A model generated the notes under the pieces. It saw nothing but the letters and a program-made list of their open reading frames with translations. It had not been told where the DNA came from and did not search any database. This document shows positions 33,287 to 40,926 of a stretch of 64,000 nt of DNA, one piece after another. A program made the position numbers and the translations under genes. The stretch spans positions 186,001 to 250,000 of the forward strand of contig NZ_JASITE010000011.1 of NCBI RefSeq assembly GCF_030767025.1, in the 5' to 3' direction. Numbering within the stretch: the first letter of the stretch is position 1; every line of letters starts with the position of its first letter. The stretch is from Nocardia sp. CC227C. GTDB lineage: Bacteria; Actinomycetota; Actinomycetes; Mycobacteriales; Mycobacteriaceae.

Positions 33287-34278
33287 CGGGCCTGTCCCTC
33301 CTTCTCCAACTCGGCCGAACCCGATCCGTTCACAAGTTCCTCGGCCTCGTGGCCGGTCAGCGTCAGGAACACGTCGTCGAGCGACGGCCTTCGCAGGCCC
33401 ACGTCGTGAATCGCCACCTCGTGCTTGGTGAGCTGACCGATGGCGTCGACCAGCGCCTGCGAACCATTGCTGACCGGAACGATGATGCGCCGCAGCCCCG
33501 GCTCCAGCCGGATCTCGCCGTGGGCCAGCCCGGACAGTGCCTGCTCGGCGACCGCCAGATTGTCCACATGGTCCACGGTCAGCTCGATGCGGTCGCCGCC
33601 GACCATGGACTTGAGTTCGTCGGAGGTGCCCTCGGCGATCACCGTGCCGTGGTCGATCACGGCGATGGAGTCGGCCAGCCGGTCGGCCTCCTCCAGGTAC
33701 TGGGTGGTCAGCAACAGGGTGGTGCCCCCGGCGACCAGCTCCTCCATGACATCCCAGAGGTCCAGGCGCGCACGGGGATCGAGGCCGGTGGTGGGTTCGT
33801 CCAGGAACAGCACCGGCGGATTGGCGACCAGAGCGCCCGCGAGGTCGAGCCGCCGCCGCATACCGCCGGAGTAGCCCTTCACCGGGCGGTCACCGGCGTC
33901 GGCGAGCCGGAAGCGCTCCAGCAGCTCCCGGGCGCGCTGCTTACTGCGCTGAATCCCGAGGTGGTACAGCCGACCGACCATTTCGAGATTCTCGAAGCCG
34001 GTGAGGTATTCGTCCACGGCCGCGTACTGGCCGGAGGTGCCGATCCGGGAGCGCAGCAGCTGCGGATCCTTCAGCACGTCGACCCCGGCGACGGTGGCGC
34101 GGCCGGAGTCGGGGATGAGCAGGGTGGTCAGGACTCGGACGGTGGTGGTCTTCCCCGCGCCGTTGGGCCCCAGCAGGGCTTTGACGGTGCCCTCCGGCAC
34201 CCGTAGGTCGAGTCCGTCCAGTGCGACCACGCGGCCGTACCGTTTGACCAGCCCCTCTGCGACTATTGCGTCGGGCAT
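33283..34278 (-). CDS. ABC transporter ATP-binding protein (DrrA-like)
   Basis: A 331-residue ATPase. Walker A is GPNGAGKTTT, the signature motif YSGGMRRRLDLA, Walker B VLFLDEPTTGLD, and the H-loop is in LLLTTQYLEEADRLADS. A C-terminal DrrA extension of about 100 residues ends with DDVFLTLTGHEAEE. It energises export by the permease encoded next. The start at ATG 34278 gives the usual N-terminus (DAIVAEGLVKRYG). Confidence 0.92.
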   Translation of the reverse strand: MPDAIVAEGLVKRYGRVVALDGLDLRVPEGTVKALLGPNGAGKTTTVRVLTTLLIPDSGRATVAGVDVLKDPQLLRSRIGTSGQYAAVDEYLTGFENLEMVGRLYHLGIQRSKQRARELLERFRLADAGDRPVKGYSGGMRRRLDLAGALVANPPVLFLDEPTTGLDPRARLDLWDVMEELVAGGTTLLLTTQYLEEADRLADSIAVIDHGTVIAEGTSDELKSMVGGDRIELTVDHVDNLAVAEQALSGLAHGEIRLEPGLRRIIVPVSNGSQALVDAIGQLTKHEVAIHDVGLRRPSLDDVFLTLTGHEAEELVNGSGSAELEKEGQAR

Positions 34279-34584
34279 GTTTCTCCTGGTGTCGTATGGG
34301 TTCTGAGCTCGTACAGGCTTGTGAGCTGCGCAGATACTGTCGACCGTGACCGGGAAGCTATTGCCCCAGTATTGCCCAGGCTGATCGTGATTTCATCCCA
34401 TTTACCCCGTTTCGAAACGCCTGTCGGGCACGCGGAGCCGCATCCCGTGGGGATCCGGCGGCGCGCGGTTCTCGACAGCTCGTGCACGAACACATGTTCG
34501 CAGCGGGGTACGACAAGTTCGGCGAAAAAATCTCCAACGCGATGGTCCCCGTGCGCACACAAACACGATTCGTCGCGTAGGATC
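34279..34584. other. intergenic region before the 6C RNA
   Basis: About 300 bp upstream of drrA-like and the 6C RNA. No convincing reading frame. It should hold divergent promoters: for the ABC genes to the left and, with a TAGGAT -10-like box at 34578, for the 6C RNA to the right. Confidence 0.5.
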
Positions 34585-34666
34585 GTTCCCGTCGGCCCCT
34601 CCCCCCCGGGCCGACCAATCGCGGGCCTCGGCTAACTCCCCCCCTTCGCCGAGGCCCGCCCCCCTT
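34585..34666 (+). ncRNA. 6C RNA
   Basis: Two strong hairpins, each with a cytosine-rich loop, follow each other: stem GTCGGCCC/GGGCCGAC with loop CTCCCCCCC (34591-34615), then the 12-bp stem GCGGGCCTCGGC/GCCGAGGCCCGC with loop TAACTCCCCCCCTTC (34621-34659), ending CCCCCTTT. This is the defining structure of the actinobacterial 6C RNA (B11 in M. tuberculosis), which pairs through its C-rich loops with G-rich ribosome-binding sites. A TAGGAT box at 34578 supports a start near 34585. Confidence 0.88.
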
Positions 34667-34701
34667 TCTGGAGTCGGTTCGCCGGACTAGACCAATACGA
34701 T

Positions 34702-35727
34702 CTAGACGAGTGGGCGAATCTCGTTGCGGCGCAGCACATGCCCGCGCAGTCGGCTGATCCCGCGCACCCGCACACTGCGCAGATGCCGGAGCGTGAACTC
34801 CGGATCGCCGTCGAGCCGCGCGGCCGCGCCGTCGTCGATGAGCACGGTGCCCGGCCGCGCCACACCGGTGAGCCGGGCGGCCACGTTCACCACATCGCCG
34901 TAGAGGTCGCCGAAGCGCTGCAATACCGGCCCGTAGGCCAGGCCGATGCGCAACTGCGTGGTGATGCCCGGCGACGCTTCCGCCGCCTCCTGAATGGCGA
35001 GGGAGATCCGCGCCCCCTGATCGGCGGACCCGGCCGCGTACATGACCTCGTCGCCGACGTTCTTGATCACCCAGCCGCCGCCCGCGGTGATCGCATTGCT
35101 GGTGACGGTCTCGAAGGACTCCAACAGCGCCGAGAGCTCCTCGGGATCGAGGTGCCGGGTCAGGCGCGTGTAGCTGACCATATCGGCGAAACCGACCGCC
35201 AACTGCCGCACCTGGTCCCCCGCCACCGCGCCGCCGTCCAGCGAGCGCGCCAGCGAGGAGGCGAGCTGCCGCCGCCAGGCATAGGAGAGCAGCTGCTCGA
35301 GTTCGGTGACGACCTCCTCGGTGGCCGCCCGCGCCGCCTCCTGCGGATCGGCCGCGGGATCGGCCTCTGCAATGGCGGCGATCCGGTCCAGGATCTCCTC
35401 GGTGACCAGATCCACCTGCCACTCCGCCAGCCGCGCCATGGACTGCCCCAACTGCCGCGCCGCCGCCGTCTGCCGCGGAACATCCGCGCGCGCAAGCACA
35501 CTCAGATTGGTGAAGGTGCGCACCGCCTGCACATCGGCATCGGTGAACTCGATCGCCTCGTCATCCGGATCGGCCGGAAACCCCAGCGACACCCACAGCC
35601 GCCGCGACAAGGTCGACGGCACCCCGGTGCGGTCGGCCACCTGCCGCCGGTTGTACTTGCGCTCCCCGCTCAGCAGATACGGCTCGACCACCGACTGAAC
35701 CAACTTGGAGATCTCGGTGGAGGCCAT
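34702..35727 (-). CDS. class III adenylate cyclase with N-terminal regulatory domain
   Basis: A 341-residue protein like the pH-responsive mycobacterial cyclase Rv2212. The N-terminal helical regulatory domain (about 1-160: YNRRQVADRTGVPSTLSRRLWVSLGFP) precedes a class III catalytic domain with VGFADMVSYTRLTRHLDPEEL (metal aspartate), VIKNVGDEVMYA (Lys and second metal Asp) and YGDVVNVAARLTGVARPGTVLID (transition-state Asn/Arg). It makes cAMP, or less likely cGMP. It lies next to the 6C RNA. No membrane segment. Confidence 0.9.
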   Translation of the reverse strand: MASTEISKLVQSVVEPYLLSGERKYNRRQVADRTGVPSTLSRRLWVSLGFPADPDDEAIEFTDADVQAVRTFTNLSVLARADVPRQTAAARQLGQSMARLAEWQVDLVTEEILDRIAAIAEADPAADPQEAARAATEEVVTELEQLLSYAWRRQLASSLARSLDGGAVAGDQVRQLAVGFADMVSYTRLTRHLDPEELSALLESFETVTSNAITAGGGWVIKNVGDEVMYAAGSADQGARISLAIQEAAEASPGITTQLRIGLAYGPVLQRFGDLYGDVVNVAARLTGVARPGTVLIDDGAAARLDGDPEFTLRHLRSVRVRGISRLRGHVLRRNEIRPLV

Positions 35728-36086
35728 GGGGCCACCTTACGGCGCGAACCCCCCACCACGCCGCCGCCACGACCCGCCTGGTGACCGATCACAGACCAGC
35801 CGGGAACGACGCGGCGCTCATGCCTGTGACAAGTACGGACCTCCAGCGGAGGGATCCGATGCACGTGCCTCGCGGCCCACTGCCCGGCCGGGCAACCCTG
35901 TCCGGCACACGGGTGCGGACAACCTCGGCACTATCCGGCCCGTACATCACGACCGCTGTCTCGGCCGGTCCCCTCAAGCTGACATTCTGCGCCGAATCTG
36001 TGGCTCGACTGGCGGGTTCCGTGGCCTGGCGCGATGATTGCCCGCAGTCGGGGACCGTTGACATTCGTTCATCTACAGGGGAATTC
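35728..36086. other. intergenic region
   Basis: About 360 bp between the divergent cyclase and small membrane gene. An open frame in phase with the downstream gene runs from 35781 but has no supported start or recognisable sequence. It probably contains the two promoters; I see no clear motif. Confidence 0.4.
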
Positions 36087-36431
36087 ATGAAACGCGCTGC
36101 ACTAACTCTGCTCGGCATCCTTGTCATTGGCATCCTGGTCGCAGGATTCAGTGGCCGAGCGGCCGCAGCTCCTGTTTCGGCCGGGTCGGTCGAGGCTCCG
36201 GCAGCGATAGGGGTCACGATCGATGAGACGGGTGAGCCTGTCGCAATGTGCATGATGCCGGGGGACTCGATCGGCACGCGCGCGGCGATCGGTGCGGTAA
36301 TCGGATTCTTCCTCGGGTTGCCGGTCTTCATCATCGGATCCATCCCGATCGCCCTGGCGGGTGCTGCCTTCGGCGCGTTGTCCTATGTACTCGCGAGGTG
36401 GTCCGCCGACCAGATCCCGGGGCCCTGCTAG
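36087..36431 (+). CDS. exported or membrane small protein
   Basis: A 114-residue protein with a signal sequence (KRAALTLLGILVIGILVAGFSGRAAAA). A short external part and two Gly/Ala-rich hydrophobic segments follow (IGAVIGFFLGLPVFIIGSIPIALAGAAFGALSYVLA). ATG 36087 has AGGGGA upstream. The Gly-zipper-like C-terminus could oligomerise in the membrane. Such small proteins are common in Nocardia; I know no function. It lies at the left edge of the accessory block. Confidence 0.7.
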   Translation: MKRAALTLLGILVIGILVAGFSGRAAAAPVSAGSVEAPAAIGVTIDETGEPVAMCMMPGDSIGTRAAIGAVIGFFLGLPVFIIGSIPIALAGAAFGALSYVLARWSADQIPGPC

Positions 36432-36905
36432 ATCCGCGCTCGCGGTAGTTTCGCGGCGGCAGCAGACCGAACCACGCCGTTCGCGAGGCCGCGCCGACCG
36501 TCATCTCCTGCCGAGGATCACGCCACGTCGCCGCTGCGCCCACCAGCCCCGGAACACATCCACGGCCCGGCGTCAGCTACCCCATCCGACATGAACGCGG
36601 CTGGGGATGGACCGCGCGCCCCCGAGAGTTGGCGGTCGCACGGGCAGGTGCCGTCGCATTCGACCCGCCGCATTCCTGCCAGCGGGCGAGGGCGGTGTAG
36701 ACGCGGCGTGTGGGCAGAGGCGGCCCCTTCGAGGTCTGCGCCGAATCCTCTGGGGGCCTCCGTTCGCAGTTTCTGTGTTCGGTGCGTTGTTCGGGCAGTC
36801 TTGACTTTGTCGTCTGCCAATCAGGAGGCTGGGGGCACTCGGGTGGGACAGCGCAATACGAGGCGTTCCCGCTGGCCGCCCAGTTCCGTTGGTAGCGTCA
36901 GCGCC
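36432..36905. other. intergenic region without a supported gene
   Basis: About 470 bp of GC-rich sequence. Reading frames on both strands (for example 36518-36820 minus) lack a credible composition or ribosome-binding site. It may be decayed coding sequence at an island edge. Confidence 0.4.
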
Positions 36906-37793
36906 ATGGAGCTTCGTGATCTTGTAGCTCGAGCTGTACGCATCGGGGCAACACCCGGACTTCCAGCTTCCTCGGCCGAGCTCGCTGCGGCAGAGTCGCG
37001 ACTAGGGGTCCGCTTCGATCACCAATACAGAGAGCTGATGTCGATCTGCAGCGGCATCGAGGCGATCGGTGGTTCCTTCCTGTACCCAGCCGATGAGCTC
37101 GGTGCCTCGCCACGATGGCTGGAGTGGACCGCTTTTCTCGAGATCGAGTACTTCACCGGAGATCCGCCGGGCTTCGAGATGCGGAACTGGGAAATGATCG
37201 AACCGATCTTCCATCCGCCCCCGGCCGGACGAATTCATGTCCTGATCGGCGATGACGAATTACAGCCCGAGGCCCTGGTATGCAACTTCTCCAGTACAGA
37301 TCCCGATGCGCCGCCCGGGGATATCGCCCAGTGTCGCTACGAACCTCACATCCGTGGAGATCTCACCGAGACCTTGGCCCAACTGGTCGACGTTGCCGAA
37401 GAACGCGGCATGGATGACGGGCGCGTCGAGTCCGACCAGCACGATCGCGCGGACGTGTACTTCCAAATCGGCCGTCTGCTGCGAGGGATCTCGACACAGA
37501 ACCGTGCGTATATTCGCCATGCCCTGTCGGCTCGATGGCGTCACGAGTTCGACCAGCGACCTGGCCAACCCGGCCTCAACGACCTCCGCGATTCCGTGTG
37601 CTGGCATCGGGTACCAGCCAAGATCGAACCGATCGAGTATGACCTGTGGGGATCGCCTCCGCATTCTGTGCGCGCCACGGCAACCATGCCCGAGGGCTGG
37701 TCGAAATCCCCGCTCGAGGCCGTCATTGGTGTCGTCAAGGAGAACACCGTGTGGCGGATCGACTCGTGGTCATGGAGTCGACCGGACGGATAG
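36906..37793 (+). CDS. SMI1/KNR4 (SUKH) domain protein
   Basis: A 295-residue protein. The N-terminal SUKH domain (about 1-160) shows LPASSAELAAAESRLGVRFDHQYRELMSICSG and GGSFLYPADELG, the family's conserved core. The C-terminal half (YFQIGRLLRGISTQNRAYIRHALSARWRHEF; VIGVVKENTVWRIDSW) is a second domain I cannot name. SUKH proteins often neutralise nuclease toxins of contact-dependent systems. No toxin gene is seen next to it, so it may be an orphan immunity gene. It starts at ATG 36906. Confidence 0.8.
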   Translation: MELRDLVARAVRIGATPGLPASSAELAAAESRLGVRFDHQYRELMSICSGIEAIGGSFLYPADELGASPRWLEWTAFLEIEYFTGDPPGFEMRNWEMIEPIFHPPPAGRIHVLIGDDELQPEALVCNFSSTDPDAPPGDIAQCRYEPHIRGDLTETLAQLVDVAEERGMDDGRVESDQHDRADVYFQIGRLLRGISTQNRAYIRHALSARWRHEFDQRPGQPGLNDLRDSVCWHRVPAKIEPIEYDLWGSPPHSVRATATMPEGWSKSPLEAVIGVVKENTVWRIDSWSWSRPDG

Positions 37794-37818
37794 AGGCGGC
37801 GCAGTTGGTTGCGAGCAA

Positions 37819-38190
37819 GTGGCGCTACCTCTTCCGAACAGTAATCCGTCCGATTGGGATCTGACGGACGAACTCGCCGATACCCATACTCAGAGCTATC
37901 CCCAGGGCGCGGCACTGATGGCACTGGGGATCTCCGCCATTCCAGGCGGGCTACTCGGGATGCTCCTCAATGTCATGGCGAAGACCCGGAGCGGCGGAAC
38001 TCAGCGGATTCGCCGTACAAGTCGGGCTCCTGCTATGCGGGACGCTGCTGCCACACCGAGGCAAGGAGCACCTCCCCTACCCTGTGCTTCTCCACCTCAT
38101 CCTGAATCAACCGGCGGGCCCGAACGCACTGGTCTGCCGAATGCAGGATGCCGAATCGAGCCTCCCTGGTCGGGCTCGATCGGTGTGGCA
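37819..38190 (+). pseudogene. degraded membrane-protein-like ORF with a frame break
   Basis: Two coding-like stretches in different frames lie end to end. The first, from GTG 37819, reads DWDLTDELADTHTQSYPQGAA and a hydrophobic LMALGISAIPGGLLGMLLNVMA. The second, about 37985-38190, reads AELSGFAVQVGLLLCGTLLPH and EHLPYPVLLHLILNQPAG. A single frameshift would join them into one small membrane protein. No family is recognised. Confidence 0.3.
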
Positions 38191-38200
38191 AGCTCACGGC

Positions 38201-38442
38201 ATGGACAGTCTGCTTACCTTCGACAGCGAGCGGTCCATCGTGCTGGATCGAGCCTCCAGGCCGAGTTGAACACGCAAGTGTTTCCGTTGCTGGAGGCACC
38301 GAAGTTGTTTCAACTGCCCGACCTTCGCCCCGATGCCCAGCATGACTGGGGTTGGGTTGTGGGCGTAGATGGCTTTCATGAACTGGTAGCGATCGATGAA
38401 CCTGTTCGAGTCCTCACACTGATCGTTGCAGCAGACGACTAG
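38201..38442 (+). pseudogene. small hypothetical gene interrupted by a frameshift
   Basis: ATG 38201 begins MDSLLTFDSERSIVLDRA; near 38255 the coding signal moves one frame and continues as LQAELNTQVFPLLEAPKLF, then QHDWGWVVGVDGFHELVAIDE to a TAG at 38442. Together they give about 80 coherent residues. The span is not a multiple of three. Either the gene is broken or the assembly has an indel. The composition resembles small proteins that accompany SUKH and immunity genes. Confidence 0.45.
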
Positions 38443-38630
38443 CGAAGAACTCGGCTCTTGCCGCTGGTCGCGCTGACCGAACCGGCCAGCGCGGGCGAGG
38501 CGAAGATCAACGGGCCGAATCGATCGGGTGCCGGGCCGAACGCACTAAATTGCCGAATGAGGTTTCCATGGCCTGGTGTCTCGACTCTTATAGGCACTTC
38601 AGAGTAATTTGCTGCAAGTATGCTGTTCTT

Positions 38631-39155
38631 GTGAACGTCGATGGCCGGTCTGTACGCGAGCGGACATTGGGTGCGCTGAGATGGGCGTGGGTGGTGTCGT
38701 TTGGCGTATTCGCGGTGTGCAGTGTGTACCTCGGTGTTACTGGGAACCGGAGCCCCGACAACGGTATTCAGACACGGGTGTTGTGGGCGGTGGTGTCTTT
38801 GTCGCTAGCCGTCGGTTTCGCCGCGTCCGCTCTATGGATTCATCGGCGTGGTACGGCTCGGATTGAACCGTGGAGCGTGGGCCTGCGTAAGGCGCTGAGT
38901 TGGGCTACGACGTGGCTACTCGCGTTCTTCTCGTTCGGTTGCCTGCTAGCCGTGTTTTTTCCTCACGATAGCTTCTCGGACTCTACCGATACAGCGACGT
39001 ATTGGTACGGCCGTGTTGGGCTGGGCTCGTTTTACCTCGCCTTTGCAGTTGCTGCCGGCGCGGCGGCTGTCGGGGTCCGGCGTAAGACTCGACCACGATC
39101 GACTGCCGATGCCTCGGACCCTGCACGTACGTTCCCAACCAGCGACCGCACATAG
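38631..39155 (+). CDS. hypothetical four-helix membrane protein
   Basis: A 174-residue protein with four hydrophobic helices (LRWAWVVSFGVFAVCSVYLGV; VLWAVVSLSLAVGFAASALWI; ALSWATTWLLAFFSFGCLLAVFF; VGLGSFYLAFAVAAGAAAVGV) and a basic C-terminal tail. GTG 38631 is the more natural start; an upstream frame from 38550 adds 27 poorly supported residues. I know of no family. It stands between broken ORFs and the SLOG gene, in lower-GC surroundings. Confidence 0.6.
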   Translation: MNVDGRSVRERTLGALRWAWVVSFGVFAVCSVYLGVTGNRSPDNGIQTRVLWAVVSLSLAVGFAASALWIHRRGTARIEPWSVGLRKALSWATTWLLAFFSFGCLLAVFFPHDSFSDSTDTATYWYGRVGLGSFYLAFAVAAGAAAVGVRRKTRPRSTADASDPARTFPTSDRT

Positions 39156-39313
39156 ATTCGTGCCGCACCACCCAGCAAGGGTTCTCGAAGTATGCCCCAT
39201 GCCGCTTATGGCTCGTGTGGCCCGTCGGCGCCTACGCCCGATTCGATTCGTCTGCCAGTGGACGGCGTCCACAGTTCGGGAAACATCTACCCGCCGAGAC
39301 CGATCGCTGTTGA

Positions 39314-39796
39314 TCAGCCTCGCGAAGCGCCGTCGGGCCAGACGATGACGACAGGCACGCCCTTGTCGCGGGCCAGCTCGACGACGGTGCCGGTACCGCC
39401 CTTCCCGTTGGGCTGGGAATCCCATACGGCGATCAGCGCATCACAGGTACCGACGACTGCCTCGTTCGCGGCCTCGTATGCCTCACGGCCCGCCTCGTCG
39501 AACTCCATCACACGGACGGTGTCGGCGCACCGGATGAGCCCGTCGAACTGCTGGGTGTGATCGGGCTTGACCTTGCGCTCACGGTAGTTCCGCGACGGCA
39601 GCACGACCTCGAGTCGGCCGCCCGCGTCGAGTACGGCCTGCGCGAACACCGAGTCGGCACCGCGGGCGATGCAGCTGACGCCGACGAGGTCGGCCGCATC
39701 GCCGTGCTCGTCGAGGACGCGGTGGATCTCGTCGTAGATGAGCGGAACCGAGTCGGCGGTGATGTTCATATGTCCGGTCACACCGATACGAGTCAT
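39314..39796 (-). CDS. SLOG-family nucleotide-binding Rossmann protein
   Basis: A 160-residue protein. The N-terminal IGVTGHMNIT, a central SCIARGADSVFAQAVLDAGG followed by EVVLPSRNYRER, and a late TCDALIAVWDSQPNGKGGTGTV make the SLOG (DprA/LOG-like) nucleotide-binding fold recognisable. SLOG proteins bind or process nucleotide-derived ligands and recur in defence and signalling loci. ATG 39796 is supported by GAAGTGGG. Two tiny ORFs and a HAD phosphatase gene lie upstream on the same strand. Confidence 0.75.
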   Translation of the reverse strand: MTRIGVTGHMNITADSVPLIYDEIHRVLDEHGDAADLVGVSCIARGADSVFAQAVLDAGGRLEVVLPSRNYRERKVKPDHTQQFDGLIRCADTVRVMEFDEAGREAYEAANEAVVGTCDALIAVWDSQPNGKGGTGTVVELARDKGVPVVIVWPDGASRG

Positions 39797-39804
39797 GCCC
39801 ACTT

Positions 39805-39909
39805 CTATACAGGCGCGGTGATGAAAGGTCGCACCCTGTCGCGGAACTCGGCCGCGACAGCGACGTCGACGAGTTGGCTTGTACGCTGGTACAAATCGCC
39901 GAGGTGCAT
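39805..39909 (-). CDS. very small ORF upstream of the SLOG gene
   Basis: A 34-codon ORF from ATG 39909 reads MHLGDLYQRTSQLVDVAVA and ends RPFITAPV, eight bases before the SLOG start. Codons favour G/C in third position and the sequence is amphipathic, so it looks coding. It could be a tiny coupled protein or the remains of a longer gene. Confidence 0.4.
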   Translation of the reverse strand: MHLGDLYQRTSQLVDVAVAAEFRDRVRPFITAPV

Positions 39910-39978
39910 GAGGCGCGCGCATGGGTGGCCGCACGGCCGGGCCGCTGGCGGGTGGCACAGTCGCGTAGGTGCGCGCGG

Positions 39979-40140
39979 CTAGATGTCGGGGTACGACGGC
40001 GCTTCGACTCGCGTCAGCGGCAGTACCGCCACGTTGGGCCCCTGCGCCAACGACTCCAGCGCTTCCGGCGACACCGGGTCGTAGTCGCGCACTACGAGCC
40101 CGCGTCCACGGGGCGCAACCGCCGCTCCGCGTGCTGCCAA
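39979..40140 (-). CDS. small ORF between HAD and SLOG genes
   Basis: A 53-codon ORF from TTG 40140 reads GRGLVVRDYDPVSPEALESL, then QGPNVAVLPLTRVEAPSYPDI. Its codon pattern is typical of this genome. The start codon and ribosome-binding site are weak, so it may be a C-terminal gene fragment. It lies 46 bp after the HAD gene in the same direction. Confidence 0.35.
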   Translation of the reverse strand: MAARGAAVAPRGRGLVVRDYDPVSPEALESLAQGPNVAVLPLTRVEAPSYPDI

Positions 40141-40186
40141 CGGCGTGCTGAAAGGGTATGAGCCGCGCGCTCCTCACGGCTGCGCC

Positions 40187-40891
40187 TCAGCCCCGCGCCA
40201 GCGCACGGATCAGGTGTTCAATTCCCGCCGCATCGGTGAGGTCGCTGAGAACGGCGTCGGCGGTCTCGAGATCAGCTGCGGCTGTACCGCCTGCTGCGAC
40301 CGCGATCACGCGTGCGCCACCCTGGCGGGCAGTCTCGATATCGCCGAGACTGTCGCCGATCAACACCGTATTGTGTTGGCCGAATTCGCCGTCGTTGCTG
40401 GCACGGGCTTGTGCGATGGGGACGAGCGCGGGCCGATGCCTATCGTCGTCGCCGTAGGCGCCGGTGGCGAGGTCGAGATGCTTGTGCAGGCCGAAGGTTT
40501 CGAGCTTGATGCGTGTGACTCGACGGGTATTGCCAGTGAGGACCGATTGCCGGATTCCCTTGATCGTCGCGAGGTGCTCGAGCGCTTCCTCGGCTCCGGG
40601 CATCACGCGACCTTGCTCGCGAAGTTGCTCCTGCCGTTCGATATACGCCGCTGCGAGCGACTCGGCGAACACCGGAAAGAGAGGCGGCCGATCGATATCA
40701 TGCAGTGCTGCCGCGGCAGCGTAGATGTCCGGTTCAGTACGGCCGGTGATTTGGGGCATGCGCTCCAAGGTGCGGCTGGTGACGTCCTCGAACGCTGCGG
40801 CGAACGATGCGCGACCGACCCCACGGGTCTCGATGAGCGTATGGTCGACATCCCACAGCACGAGAACGCTGTCGTTCTGCCTGAATGACAT
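40187..40891 (-). CDS. HAD-superfamily hydrolase
   Basis: A 234-residue phosphatase-like protein: motif I VLWDVDHTLIETRGVG (nucleophile and acid/base aspartates), motif II SVLTGNTRRV and motif IV VLIGDSLGDIETARQGGA. The helical cap lies between residues 20 and 95. It resembles phosphoglycolate-phosphatase-type HAD enzymes; the substrate is unknown. ATG 40891 is preferred, with GGAGG 11 nt upstream; GTG 40903 is the alternative. It diverges from the XRE gene by 35 bp, which suggests shared control. Confidence 0.85.
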   Translation of the reverse strand: MSFRQNDSVLVLWDVDHTLIETRGVGRASFAAAFEDVTSRTLERMPQITGRTEPDIYAAAAALHDIDRPPLFPVFAESLAAAYIERQEQLREQGRVMPGAEEALEHLATIKGIRQSVLTGNTRRVTRIKLETFGLHKHLDLATGAYGDDDRHRPALVPIAQARASNDGEFGQHNTVLIGDSLGDIETARQGGARVIAVAAGGTAAADLETADAVLSDLTDAAGIEHLIRALARG

Positions 40892-40926
40892 GCGGGTCGT
40901 CACCTCCGGCCCCTACTGTGGCAGAC

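Noticed and set aside
36518..36820. 100-codon minus-strand ORF before the SUKH gene
   Set aside because: No ribosome-binding site and no protein-like pattern; likely decayed or random sequence.
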